From: Cohnella algarum
Lineage (GTDB): Bacteria > Bacillota > Bacilli > Paenibacillales > Paenibacillaceae
Length of the DNA: 64,000 nucleotides
Assembly: GCF_016937515.1 (NCBI RefSeq)
Contig: NZ_JAFHKM010000002.1
Location: 5,823,001-5,887,000 of the forward strand
Direction of reading: 5' to 3'
Within the stretch, counting starts at the first letter, position 1. Each line of letters begins with the position of its first letter. This document shows positions 8,883 through 17,464 of the stretch, piece by piece. A program made the translations under genes and the position numbers. The notes under the pieces were generated by a model. It made no database searches, had not been told where the DNA came from, and worked only from the letters and a program-made list of their open reading frames with translations.

Positions 8883-9713
8883 TTATTTTACTGCTCCGTC
8901 CATGACGCCTTTGATGATGTGCCGCTGCATGGCCAGATAAAAAAGAATGATCGGGATGATCGACAGAACGAGAGCGGCCATCGCTTCGCTGTAGTTGGAC
9001 GTATATTTGCCGAAGAAATAGAACGTGGACAACGGCAGGGTCCGGTTCGCGTCGGAAAGCAGGACGAGCGAAGGCAGCAGGAAGTCGTTCCAGATCCACA
9101 GCACGTCCAAAATCGCGAGCGTCGTCGTTATCGGCGCCAGGATCGGGAAGACGACGCGCACGAACACCTGGATGCGGGTAGCCCCGTCGACGAACGCCGC
9201 CAGTTCGAGATCCTTCGGAATCCCTTTGATGAATCCGTGATACATGAACGTGGCCAGCGGAATGCCGAACCCGGCATAGTAAAAGCAAAGCATCCATTTG
9301 CTGTTCAGCAGGCCCAGCTCCCCGTAAATCGTGACGAACGGGATCATTAGCGACTGGAACGGAACGATCATGGACGCAACCAGCGCCATGAGCACGCCAG
9401 AGCTGAATTTCGATTTCCACCGGACGAGATAATAGGCGAGCATCGCCGCCGTCAAAATGATCAGCGCGACCGACACGACGGTCACGAGCAGTGAATTGCC
9501 GAGAGCGTGGAAGAAGTCCATCTTCCGGATCGCGCTGGCGTAATTGTCGAAGTTGAACTCGGCCGGCAGCGAGAGCGGATCGCTTACGACTTTGAGCCGG
9601 GTTTTGAACGAGTTGATCAGGATAAGCGCAAACGGAAAAATAAACAGGACGAAAAGCGCCAGGACAAGCAAAAAGGTCGTCAGGCTCCGGATCGTTTTCA
9701 GGAGGCGCATCAC
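8883..9713 (-). CDS. Sugar ABC transporter permease, MalG/LacG type
   Basis: A 276-residue inner-membrane protein with about six membrane segments and the binding-protein-dependent permease EAA-type loop (ELAAFVDGATRIQVFVRVVFP, about 175-195), which contacts the ATPase. The C-terminus GVMDGAVK is typical of MalG-type subunits. The start overlaps the stop of the upstream permease, indicating translational coupling. It forms a heterodimeric channel with the 9710-10594 product and is fed by the lipoprotein encoded at 10664-11968. No ATPase gene is present in the operon; a shared MsmX-type ATPase is likely (inference from family knowledge). Confidence 0.9.
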   Translation of the reverse strand: MMRLLKTIRSLTTFLLVLALFVLFIFPFALILINSFKTRLKVVSDPLSLPAEFNFDNYASAIRKMDFFHALGNSLLVTVVSVALIILTAAMLAYYLVRWKSKFSSGVLMALVASMIVPFQSLMIPFVTIYGELGLLNSKWMLCFYYAGFGIPLATFMYHGFIKGIPKDLELAAFVDGATRIQVFVRVVFPILAPITTTLAILDVLWIWNDFLLPSLVLLSDANRTLPLSTFYFFGKYTSNYSEAMAALVLSIIPIILFYLAMQRHIIKGVMDGAVK

Positions 9714-10594
9714 GATTCGACCTCCAATCGTTTCATCGCGCCCACCTGAAGCAGCGCAATGGCGGCGACGATGACGAAAAGGACGATCGCTTTCGCCTGC
9801 CCGACGCCGAAATGCTGAAATTTAAAGGCTTCGTTATAAACATGCATGGCGATCATTTCCGTGGAACGGTACGGACCGCCGCTCGTCAGCGAAAGGTTCG
9901 TGTCGTAAACCATGAAGCTGCGCTGCAGCGTCAAAAACAGGCTGATCGTAAACGCCGAAGCCATGAGCGGGATTTTGACCCGGAGCAGCTGGCCCCACCA
10001 GGAGGCGCCGTCCAGCGAAGCGGCTTCGAGCAGCGACTTGTCGACGCCCTGGATGCCCGCGATGTATATCAGCATCATGTAGCCGGCATTTTGCCAGACT
10101 CCAACGATGATCAGCGCCCAGAGCGCTTTTTGCGGGTCGCCGAGCCAGGAGCTGGACAGCAGGCCGATATCGAGCTCCTTCCCGAAATAAACCATGACGC
10201 GGGAGAAGACGAACTGCCAAACGAAACCGAGAATGATGCCTCCGATCAGATTGGGCGTAAAAAATCCGAGCCGGAAAAAGTTTTGTCCCTTCATTCCGCT
10301 GGTCACGAGCAGCGCCAGAAGGAACGCGAGCACGTTCGTCAGAACGAGGCTGAAGAACACGTATTTGAGCGTAAGAAGCATTGAATCCCAAAACAGCGGA
10401 TCGTTAAACGCCGCGGCATAATTAGCAAAGCCGCTGAAGTCCGCCGTGATCGTCCCGCCCGCCGAATCGGTGAACGTCATGTATACGCCGACGAAAAACG
10501 GAACGGCCATGACGAGCGCGAATATGAGAAGCGGGATAAAGCCAAAGGTCAGAAAGGATTTGATTTTGTTCGAAAGCGTATCTTCGGTGTACAC
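9710..10594 (-). CDS. Sugar ABC transporter permease, MalF/UgpA type
   Basis: A 294-residue membrane protein with six predicted helices and an EAA-type loop (LLEAASLDGASWWGQLLRVKIP). It begins with GTG at 10594; AGGAGG lies about 11 bases upstream. Paired with the MalG-type permease whose start it overlaps by 4 bases. Second gene of the sucrose/oligosaccharide operon. Confidence 0.9.
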   Translation of the reverse strand: MYTEDTLSNKIKSFLTFGFIPLLIFALVMAVPFFVGVYMTFTDSAGGTITADFSGFANYAAAFNDPLFWDSMLLTLKYVFFSLVLTNVLAFLLALLVTSGMKGQNFFRLGFFTPNLIGGIILGFVWQFVFSRVMVYFGKELDIGLLSSSWLGDPQKALWALIIVGVWQNAGYMMLIYIAGIQGVDKSLLEAASLDGASWWGQLLRVKIPLMASAFTISLFLTLQRSFMVYDTNLSLTSGGPYRSTEMIAMHVYNEAFKFQHFGVGQAKAIVLFVIVAAIALLQVGAMKRLEVES

Positions 10595-10663
10595 GGAAGC
10601 GAAAACCTCCTACCGGAAGGGGAAGAGGACAAACGCATGGCTTGTCCCGTTCCGGCCGTCCGT

Positions 10664-11968
10664 TTATTGAACGCTGGCCCAGTAAACGGCCAATTCCTTG
10701 GCCAAAGCGGTCCGATCGATGGTGCCGGCCAAATATTTCTGCATGATCGCTCCCATCTTCGGCCAGCCGTCGGCCGGATAGAAGTTGTTCATCCATTCCA
10801 GCGTTTGATCGTTATCCATATAAGCGATGACGGATTGCGAAATCATGTCCTCGGGCATGACCGAAAAATTGTCGTATACCGGCACGTAGTTGAACTTGTT
10901 GACGTAAGCGTCCTGCCCTTCCGGATCGCTGACAAGCCAGTTCAGGAAGTCCTTGGCGGCCTGCTGCTGCTCCGGAGTCGACGTCGACGCGTCGACTGCC
11001 CAGTATTGCGGCACGCCTACGGAAATTTGGGAATTGCCGTAATCGTCCGCATTGTTGCTGATCGGAAGCGGCAGGAACCCGTATTCCGCGCCGGGGTTGG
11101 CTTCCTTCAACTGCGGATACGCCCAGTTGCCCATGAACCACAAGCCGACTTCTCCGCCCGCCAACGCCAGCGTGCCATCGTCGTATACCGGCGCAAGCGG
11201 CGCATCCTTCGTCGAATTGTATTCCTTCATCAGGTCGATCGTGTCGACCCAGCCGTTAAACACGGCGTTGGATGCGAGATCCGTTTGGCCCGATTTGAGG
11301 CTGTCCATAAACGCGTGGCGCTCTTCGGACTGAGGGGATTGCGTCGTGAACAGGATATTCGTCAAATGGGCCCCCAGGGACCAGTCCATCGGGGAGACGT
11401 GCAGCGCTTCGACGCCCGAAGCTTTGACCTGATCGAACAACGATTTCAGATCGTCCCGGGTTTTGACGGAGGCCGGGTCGAAGTCGCCGCCGACCGCCTT
11501 GTCCAGTACTGCCTTATTGTAGATAAACCCGAACGCCTCGACTGTCGCCGGCATGCCCAGCACCTTCGAATCGTCGGTCACGAAATCGAGCGTTCCCGAT
11601 TGCGCGTGGCTTACCCAGGGCTGATCCGACAGATCGGCCAGCTTCGATTTCATCTCGGGAAATTCCTGGCCCAGCATCATGACGGTCGGCGCATTGCCGG
11701 AAGCGTACAGCGTCGTCAGCCGTTCGTATGCCGTTTGGGTGCCGAGCGGAATAATATTGATATCGACGTTCTTCTCTTCGGCGTATTGACCGACGACTTC
11801 TTCGAACTGCTCGGCGATTTCAGGCTTGCCGATCAGGATGGAAAAGCCGGCCCCGCCTCCTCCGGAAGAAGCGCTTTCTTCGCTGCCATTACCGTTGCCG
11901 CCGCAAGCCGTAAGTATGGTGCCGAGCACAAGCGTCAAGGCGGCAAGCAGCAGAACCTTTTTCTTCAT
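10664..11968 (-). CDS. Extracellular solute-binding lipoprotein for sucrose or related oligosaccharides
   Basis: About 434 residues, family SBP_bac_1 (MalE-like). It has a lipoprotein signal: basic KKK, hydrophobic stretch, lipobox LTAC, then a Gly/Ser-rich linker. I prefer ATG 11968 because GAAGGA lies six bases upstream; a TTG at 11974 is the alternative but its ribosome site would abut it. It captures the sugar outside the membrane and delivers it to the two permeases downstream. First gene of the operon, 55-83 bases downstream of a consensus promoter and 35-48 bases downstream of a cre-like operator. Substrate assignment comes only from the GH32 and GH13 neighbours. Confidence 0.88.
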   Translation of the reverse strand: MKKKVLLLAALTLVLGTILTACGGNGNGSEESASSGGGGAGFSILIGKPEIAEQFEEVVGQYAEEKNVDINIIPLGTQTAYERLTTLYASGNAPTVMMLGQEFPEMKSKLADLSDQPWVSHAQSGTLDFVTDDSKVLGMPATVEAFGFIYNKAVLDKAVGGDFDPASVKTRDDLKSLFDQVKASGVEALHVSPMDWSLGAHLTNILFTTQSPQSEERHAFMDSLKSGQTDLASNAVFNGWVDTIDLMKEYNSTKDAPLAPVYDDGTLALAGGEVGLWFMGNWAYPQLKEANPGAEYGFLPLPISNNADDYGNSQISVGVPQYWAVDASTSTPEQQQAAKDFLNWLVSDPEGQDAYVNKFNYVPVYDNFSVMPEDMISQSVIAYMDNDQTLEWMNNFYPADGWPKMGAIMQKYLAGTIDRTALAKELAVYWASVQ

Positions 11969-12002
11969 TTCCAATCCTTCCCCTCACAAAAAGTCTTGAT
12001 GT

Positions 12003-12016
12003 TGTAAATGCTTTCA
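12003..12016. promoter_or_regulatory. cre/LacI-type operator overlapping the operon transcription start
   Basis: TGTAAATGCTTTCA matches the cre consensus TGWNANCGNTNWCA at all but one fixed position (T instead of C at position 7). It lies about 7 bases downstream of the -10 of the minus-strand promoter, over the expected start of transcription, so a bound CcpA or the adjacent LacI regulator would block initiation. Confidence 0.6.
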
Positions 12017-12022
12017 GACTGT

Positions 12023-12051
12023 ATTTTAAAGTCGGACACTTGATATGTCAA
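12023..12051 (-). promoter_or_regulatory. Sigma-A promoter of the sucrose/oligosaccharide operon
   Basis: On the minus strand: perfect -35 TTGACA (12051-12046), 17-base spacer, -10 TAAAAT (12028-12023). It reads toward the binding-protein gene starting at 11968. Confidence 0.8.
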
Positions 12052-12191
12052 TCGTTTTCATATAATTATTCATTTTTAATCCAAAAACATGATTAATCCT
12101 CGCAAAAAACGCTTAATTTCAGCGTGTTTTCGGTAATTTAAATGTATGTTAAGGTTTTCATATATTGTATTCCCAAAGCCCCTCCCGTTCA

Positions 12192-12200
12192 TGATATAAT
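12192..12200 (+). promoter_or_regulatory. Extended -10 element for the lacI-type regulator
   Basis: TGATATAAT is a TGn-extended perfect -10 located 42 bases before the regulator ATG. No good -35 is seen at 17 bases, as is common for extended -10 promoters. Confidence 0.5.
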
Positions 12201-12241
12201 TAAGAAAATCAAAGGCCGCATGCAAAGGAAGGAAACTGAAG

Positions 12242-13225
12242 ATGTCCAATATCAAGGAAGTAGCGAAAGCAGCCGGAGTCTCGGTGACGACCGTCTCCCG
12301 AGTCATTAACAACCGGGGCTACATCAACAAGGACACCAGGCAAAAGGTTGAAGCGGCGATGGCTTCGCTCGACTATCATCCGAACCAGATCGCCCGCGCC
12401 CTGCAAAGAAGCCAATCCGATTTGATCGGCATCATCGTGCCCGATTCGAATCACCCCTTCTTCGCGGAACTCATTCATTACGTGGAAACCTATGCCAACG
12501 ATCTCCAATACAAGATCCTGATCTGCAATTCGCTCGGAAATTCGGAGAAGGAAGCCCGCTACATCAGCATGCTGAGGCAAAACCGGGTGGACGGCATCAT
12601 CATGTGCGGCCACTCCCTGAATCTGGAGCTGTACAAGAAAGTGAATCTGCCGATCATTTCGTTCGACCGGATTATCTCCTCCAACATTCCGTATGTCGGA
12701 GCCGACAATTTTCTCGGAGGAGAGCTTGCGACCGAACACCTGATTTCCCGCGGCTGCCGGAAGCTGCTTCATATTTCCGGCCCGCTCAAGATCGATCTGC
12801 TGCCGAACCGTCGCACCGACGCGTTCCGGCTCGTCTGCATGAAGCACGACATTCCGCACCGGGTGATCGAAGGAGAACCGTACAAGCTGACCTTCGAATA
12901 TTATTGGGACTTCGTCGAACGCGAGGTATCCAAACATTTGCCCGAGTACGACGGCGTATTTTGCAGCAACGACATTTTGGCCTATGCGCTTTACATTTAT
13001 GCGGTTCAGCACGGCATTCGCGTGCCCGAACAGCTCAAAATCGTCGGCTACGACTACCACAGCTTCACGAGAATGCTTCAAACTCCGAAGCTGACGACGA
13101 TCCGGCAGCCGATCGAACGAATCGGGAAGGCGCTATGCTCCAACCTGATTCAGCTGATCGAGGGGAACACCGAGTTGAGCAACACGGTCGTGGACGTCGA
13201 ACTCGTGAAAGGGGAAACGACCTGA
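12242..13225 (+). CDS. LacI-family transcriptional regulator of the sucrose/oligosaccharide operon
   Basis: A 327-residue LacI/GalR repressor. The N-terminal helix-turn-helix (SNIKEVAKAAGVSVTTVSR, 2-20) and hinge helix (NQIARALQ, about 47-54) are intact; a periplasmic-binding-protein-like sensor domain fills the rest (about 60-325). It is transcribed divergently from the binding-protein operon across a 270-base gap that holds a consensus promoter and a cre-like palindrome, so it is presumably the local repressor, released by sucrose or a hydrolysis product. Ribosome site AAGGAAGG precedes the ATG. The gene ends shortly before a bidirectional terminator. Confidence 0.9.
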   Translation: MSNIKEVAKAAGVSVTTVSRVINNRGYINKDTRQKVEAAMASLDYHPNQIARALQRSQSDLIGIIVPDSNHPFFAELIHYVETYANDLQYKILICNSLGNSEKEARYISMLRQNRVDGIIMCGHSLNLELYKKVNLPIISFDRIISSNIPYVGADNFLGGELATEHLISRGCRKLLHISGPLKIDLLPNRRTDAFRLVCMKHDIPHRVIEGEPYKLTFEYYWDFVEREVSKHLPEYDGVFCSNDILAYALYIYAVQHGIRVPEQLKIVGYDYHSFTRMLQTPKLTTIRQPIERIGKALCSNLIQLIEGNTELSNTVVDVELVKGETT

Positions 13226-13282
13226 CCTGGGACGGCCTTCGCCGGAATCAGCTCCGCAGTCCGTTATCCGTTCTGTACACAG

Positions 13283-13323
13283 CCCAAAAAGAGCCCCCGC
13301 CGCCGGCAGGAGCTCTTTTTGGG
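13283..13323. terminator. Bidirectional terminator between convergent transcripts
   Basis: CCCAAAAAGAGC (13283-13294) pairs perfectly with GCTCTTTTTGGG (13312-13323) around a 17-base GC-rich loop. A/T runs on both arms give a U-tract in each direction. It lies between the lacI-type gene (plus) and the fused-permease operon (minus). Confidence 0.8.
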
Positions 13324-13557
13324 CGTTGCGGCCTGGAAACGGCCGCCATCGCCTCTGTCCGATCGCGTCAGTCCGCTCCAGTTCGACCAGAACCGGACCT
13401 TCCCCGCCGCGCGTCGTTATGGCCATCACCGAATAAAATGCCGCTTGTTCTTCCGCCGCGGCCGGCACTCCGTCTACGTAGACCGCGGTCGGCTTGGCGT
13501 CCGCGCGAAATTCCGTCCTGTCGAACCGAACCGGACGCTCGGCCCGATTCGGCCTAT
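13324..13557 (-). other. Coding-like stretch without a usable start, downstream of the fused permease
   Basis: In the minus strand, the frame entered two bases off the permease stop stays open across this gap. It reads as plausible protein (for example PVRFDRTEF, AVYVDGVPAAAEEQ, AAFYSVMAITTRGG), then runs into the terminator hairpin. There is no ATG, and the only in-frame GTG (13468) lies in mid-frame. It may be the remnant of a C-terminal region of a gene that once ended the operon, or chance. I do not recognise the family. Confidence 0.3.
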
Positions 13558-15267
13558 CTACAAAGCCCTCTTCCTCCCGTACACGAAATAAAGCGTGATC
13601 GCGGACATGATCATCAGGATGACGGTATAGACCAGCGTCAGCGCCCTCGTGTCGGCCAGCGCCTGCGCGTCCGTGCTGTTTTTGATCACGATGCCGAGCG
13701 GCTGGTAAAGCGGATGATACAAAAAGACGGTCAGGTCGTAATCAGCCAAAATGCCGTTGAAGTTCAGCGCCAGCACGGCGAGCGTCGACGGCAGGATGAT
13801 CGGCAGAAGCACCCGGCGGAACGTGTAGAAGGGCTTCGCTCCCAAATTGCGCGCCGCATCCTCCAGATTGCCGTCAAGGCTGAAAAACGACGCCTTCACC
13901 ATCCGCAGCGTGAACGGGATGTGCACGATCACGTAACCGAAGAACAGCATCCATGCCGTTCCCACCAGCACCGCGTTCCCGATGACGAGCCGCGGCACAT
14001 TGAACGTGACGATCAGCCCGATGGCGATCAGCGTGGCCGGCAGCATCCATGGGATGAGCAGCGCGTATTCCAGCGCCGTCGCCCACTTGTTTTTGTATTT
14101 GTGCAAAATCCGCGAGGCGGCCAACGCCAGAGCCACGACGGCAACCGACGCCGCCGCGGCGTACGCGACGCTCACCAGGTACGGCTTGAACGCGCTCATG
14201 CTCGAAAAGACGAGCGCATAGTTGTCCAGCGTGAAGCTGCCTGCCCCGAGCGTGCCCGTGGCGATGCTGCGCGCGTCGGTGAACGAGAAGACGACGATCA
14301 GCACGACCGGAATGACGTAGATGAGGAACAGCACGTAAGCCAGCGCGTGTACGGCGACGTTGCCGATCTTGCTGTCGATCTTCTGCTTGACGAGCTCCGA
14401 CTTCACTTTCGATACCGACATGAAGTTGCCCTTGCGCTCGAGCCGGATCATGATCGTCAGCAAAATCAGCGTGGCAAGGCCGAGGACGAGCGCCAGCAGC
14501 GCCGCCAGATCCCGCGAAGTCATGCTTTTGGAAAAGGTCAAAATCATCGGCGTAATCGTCTGGAACTCGGCGCCGCCCAGAATAAGCGGAGCCGACGTCG
14601 CGGAGAGCCCCGTCAGGAACACGAGAATCGTCAGCGCGAACAGGGTCGGCTTGAGCACCGGCAGAACGACCTTGCGTAAAATGGTAAAGGAAGAGGCGCC
14701 CATGTTCCTCGCCGCTTCGACCGTCTGAAAATCGATTTTGCGGATCGCATTGCCCAGAAACAGCACATGGTTCGACGTGCAGGCGAACGTCATGACGAAC
14801 AGCACCGCCCAGTAGCCGTGAAACCACGCCGGATCGAAGGACGGAAACAGGCTCGCCAGCACCCTGGTGATGAAACCGTTTTCACCATAAACGAACTTGT
14901 ACCCGGAGACGAGCACGACGCCGCCGTAGATCAGCGTGGTAAAATAGCCGAGGCGAAGCCATTTCGCGCCCTTGACGTCGAAATATTCGGTGATGAGCAC
15001 CAGCGCGATGCCGACGACGTTGACGGTAACGACCAGCGACACGGCCAGCAAAAAGCTGTTGGACAAGCTCGTCATCGCCCGCTTGGACGACAGCAGCTTT
15101 TCCACCGGCTCGAGCGAAAAAGAACCGCCCTTAAAGAAAATTTCGTAATAAACGTTCAGGTTCGGGTATATCAGGAAGGCGATGACGAACCATGCGATCA
15201 GACCGTACAGGATCAGTGCGGTCGGATGAATCGACTTCAGCCTCTTGCTCCAAGTTTGCGCGCTCAA
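13558..15267 (-). CDS. Fused double permease of a ferric/phosphonate-type ABC importer
   Basis: A 569-residue membrane protein made of two permease halves joined in one chain, as in FbpB/ThiP-type systems. Each half has an EAA-type loop: TVEAARNMGASSFTILRKVVLP (about 182-203) and LEDAARNLGAKPFYTFRRVLLP (about 460-481). About twelve membrane helices. It forms the whole channel, so no second permease is needed. Its start overlaps the ATPase stop by four bases. The operon order (regulator, PhnP-like hydrolase, binding protein, ATPase, permease) suggests uptake of a phosphorus-containing or otherwise charged small ligand rather than a sugar (inference). Confidence 0.88.
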   Translation of the reverse strand: MSAQTWSKRLKSIHPTALILYGLIAWFVIAFLIYPNLNVYYEIFFKGGSFSLEPVEKLLSSKRAMTSLSNSFLLAVSLVVTVNVVGIALVLITEYFDVKGAKWLRLGYFTTLIYGGVVLVSGYKFVYGENGFITRVLASLFPSFDPAWFHGYWAVLFVMTFACTSNHVLFLGNAIRKIDFQTVEAARNMGASSFTILRKVVLPVLKPTLFALTILVFLTGLSATSAPLILGGAEFQTITPMILTFSKSMTSRDLAALLALVLGLATLILLTIMIRLERKGNFMSVSKVKSELVKQKIDSKIGNVAVHALAYVLFLIYVIPVVLIVVFSFTDARSIATGTLGAGSFTLDNYALVFSSMSAFKPYLVSVAYAAAASVAVVALALAASRILHKYKNKWATALEYALLIPWMLPATLIAIGLIVTFNVPRLVIGNAVLVGTAWMLFFGYVIVHIPFTLRMVKASFFSLDGNLEDAARNLGAKPFYTFRRVLLPIILPSTLAVLALNFNGILADYDLTVFLYHPLYQPLGIVIKNSTDAQALADTRALTLVYTVILMIMSAITLYFVYGRKRAL

Positions 15268-16295
15268 AGCCCTGCCTCCCGTCCCCCGTATTGCAAAATG
15301 TCGCCGGCCCGGATGTACACGTCGACTTCGTCGCCGATCGTCCGCTGCTCGAGCCCGCTCTCCTTCTCGATCGTCTTCAGCAGGCCGCCGCCGGCCATCC
15401 GCAGGACGTACTTGCTGTACAGCCCGTAAAATTCGCGCTCGGCGATCGTTCCTTTAAGCTGCGCGGCGTCCGGCCCGGACAGCGGCAGCAGGCTCACCTT
15501 CTCGTTGCGGATGTAGGCCGCGCGGTCCGGGGCGATCGCTTCCCGCAGGCGTTCGCTGCTTTGGATCAGCTCCGGCTCGATGCGGTTGATATCGCCGACG
15601 AAATTGCACACGAATTCGGTCTGCGACCGGTTGTACACCTCTTGCGGAGTGCCGACCTGCTCGAGGTTGCCGCCGTTGAACACGGCGATGCGGTCGGACA
15701 GCGTCAGCGCCTCCTCCTGATCGTGCGTCACGTAAATCGTCGTAATGCCGAACTGCTTTTGCAGATGCTTCAGCTCGTTTCGAAGCTGTACCCGCAGCTT
15801 GGCATCCAGGTTCGACAGCGGTTCGTCTAGCGCCAGGATCGCCGGCTTCAGCACGAGCGCCCGCGCGATCGCGACGCGCTGCTGCTGGCCGCCGGACAGT
15901 TCGGACACTTTCTTGAACAGCTGGTCGTCCTTCAAATCCACCTTGCGGGCGATTTCGCGCACGTCCCGGTCCGTCTCGGCCTTGGTCGCTTTTCTGACGC
16001 GCATGCCGAAGGCGATATTTTCATACACGTTCATGGTCGGAAACAGCGCGTAGCTCTGGAACACCATGCCGATGCCCCGCTTCTCGATCGGGACGTCGGT
16101 GATATTCCGGCCTCCCAGCAGAATGCTCCCGCCCGAAGGCGCGATGAATCCGACGAGGCTGCGGAGAATCGTCGTCTTGCCGCAGCCGGAAGGACCGAGG
16201 AAGGTGAAAAACTCGCCTTCCTCGATCGTCAGATTCAAATTTTTCACCGCATGGAACGATCCGAAATGAATTTGCACATCGCGAAATGTAATCAT
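15264..16295 (-). CDS. ABC importer ATPase, FbpC/PotA type
   Basis: 343 residues. Walker A GPSGCGKTT (about 34-42), Q-loop, ABC signature LSGGQQQR (about 133-140), Walker B LALDEPLSNLD and the H-loop THDQEEAL are all intact. A C-terminal TOBE-type regulatory domain occupies about 240-340. It drives the fused permease encoded immediately downstream (4-base overlap) and works with the binding protein encoded 33 bases upstream. Confidence 0.92.
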   Translation of the reverse strand: MITFRDVQIHFGSFHAVKNLNLTIEEGEFFTFLGPSGCGKTTILRSLVGFIAPSGGSILLGGRNITDVPIEKRGIGMVFQSYALFPTMNVYENIAFGMRVRKATKAETDRDVREIARKVDLKDDQLFKKVSELSGGQQQRVAIARALVLKPAILALDEPLSNLDAKLRVQLRNELKHLQKQFGITTIYVTHDQEEALTLSDRIAVFNGGNLEQVGTPQEVYNRSQTEFVCNFVGDINRIEPELIQSSERLREAIAPDRAAYIRNEKVSLLPLSGPDAAQLKGTIAEREFYGLYSKYVLRMAGGGLLKTIEKESGLEQRTIGDEVDVYIRAGDILQYGGREAGL

Positions 16296-16328
16296 CGTTA
16301 CCTCGTCTTGTTTCGTATTTCGCTGCGG

Positions 16329-17435
16329 TTACGGCATGATTTGAAGTTCGATCTTCTCGACCCACAAGTCGATGTTTTCCGCGATAAACGCCCAGTCGAA
16401 CGGCTGCGCCTTCAGATCCGCGAACAGTTCCTTGACGGAATCGTTCGCTTGTTCGGCCGCCTTCGTATTCGCGGGCATCGCGTTGAACTCCGCGGCGAAC
16501 TCGCCCTGCACTTCGGCGCTGCCCATCCACTCGACGAACCGTTCCGCCGTTTCCTGCTTCTTCGTGCCCTTCACGATCGCCGCATGCTCCACGATCATCG
16601 GAACGCCGATTTCCGGGCTCACGATGCCGGCTTTCACGTTATATTGCTCTTCCTTCGCGGCCAGCGTGCCGGAGACGAGCGCTCCGAGCGGCGTCTTCCC
16701 GCTCGCCAGGTTCGCGTAAAAATCTTCTCCTTCGACGGCCCGAACGCCGTTGTCGTACAGCTGTTTGATTTCGTTCCAGCCTTCCTCGGAAATGCCGAGA
16801 TCGCCGTTCGGATCCTGGTACCGGGTCAGAATGCCCGCCACGACGAGCCGCGGCGTATTTTGGCCGAGCAGGGTCGGGGCTTCGTATTTCCCTTTGAACG
16901 CGTCGTTCTTGTACAAGTCCGTCCAATCCTTCGGCGCCGTCTCCGGCGTGAACGCGTCGGGATTGTAGCCGAGCAGGATCGCCTGCTTCACGAGCCCGTG
17001 ATAGTAGCCCTCCGGATCGTTCAGGCCTTCCTCGACTTCCGCAGCCCATTGCGGCACGTACGGAGTCAGCACGTCTTCCTTTTTCAAGTTCTCGTACAGC
17101 ATGTTGTTCAAGCCGTAGACGACGTCCGCCGTCGGATTGTTCTTCTCCGCGATGAGCCGGTTCGTCAAATCGGCGCCGCCCGCTCCGACGAGTTCGATGT
17201 CGAATCCTGCGCTCTTCGCCTTCTCGATCAGCCATTCGCCCCGGCCGTCGGAATTCGCGTTCGTGTAGACGACCAGGCTTTCGTTGGCCGCCGGCGCGGA
17301 AGCCGACGCCGATGCGGCAGGGGAGCCCGAAGCGGGCGAAGTCGACGCGTTTCCTCCGTTGCCGTTGCCGCCGCCGCAGGCTGCGACCGTCAGGCTGAGC
17401 GTTGCAAACAGTGCCGCCGTGATCCATTTTTTCAT
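16329..17435 (-). CDS. ABC substrate-binding lipoprotein, ferric/2-aminoethylphosphonate type
   Basis: About 368 residues, family of AfuA/FbpA-like binding proteins (SBP_bac_6 type). Lipoprotein signal: MKKW, hydrophobic core, lipobox TVAACGGG, then a Gly/Asn/Ser-rich linker. ATG 17435 is preferred because AAAGGAG lies upstream; an ATG at 17459 has no ribosome site. The VVYTNANSDGRGEWLIEKA opening is typical for this clan, which includes iron, thiamine, phosphoglycerate and aminoethylphosphonate binders. The adjacent PhnP-like phosphodiesterase points to a phosphonate or phosphoester ligand; the tyrosines of a ferric site cannot be assigned from sequence alone. Confidence 0.82.
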   Translation of the reverse strand: MKKWITAALFATLSLTVAACGGGNGNGGNASTSPASGSPAASASASAPAANESLVVYTNANSDGRGEWLIEKAKSAGFDIELVGAGGADLTNRLIAEKNNPTADVVYGLNNMLYENLKKEDVLTPYVPQWAAEVEEGLNDPEGYYHGLVKQAILLGYNPDAFTPETAPKDWTDLYKNDAFKGKYEAPTLLGQNTPRLVVAGILTRYQDPNGDLGISEEGWNEIKQLYDNGVRAVEGEDFYANLASGKTPLGALVSGTLAAKEEQYNVKAGIVSPEIGVPMIVEHAAIVKGTKKQETAERFVEWMGSAEVQGEFAAEFNAMPANTKAAEQANDSVKELFADLKAQPFDWAFIAENIDLWVEKIELQIMP

Positions 17436-17464
17436 GGGGTTACCGCTCCTTTTGTTCATTGAAA

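Noticed and set aside
5696..9350. Long plus-strand frames of 668 and 691 residues
   Set aside because: They lie antisense to the GH13, GH32 and permease genes, which carry full catalytic motifs.
12604..14679. 691-residue plus-strand frame
   Set aside because: It reads through the lacI-type gene in another frame and then antisense to the fused permease; Arg/His-rich composition typical of GC-rich shadows.
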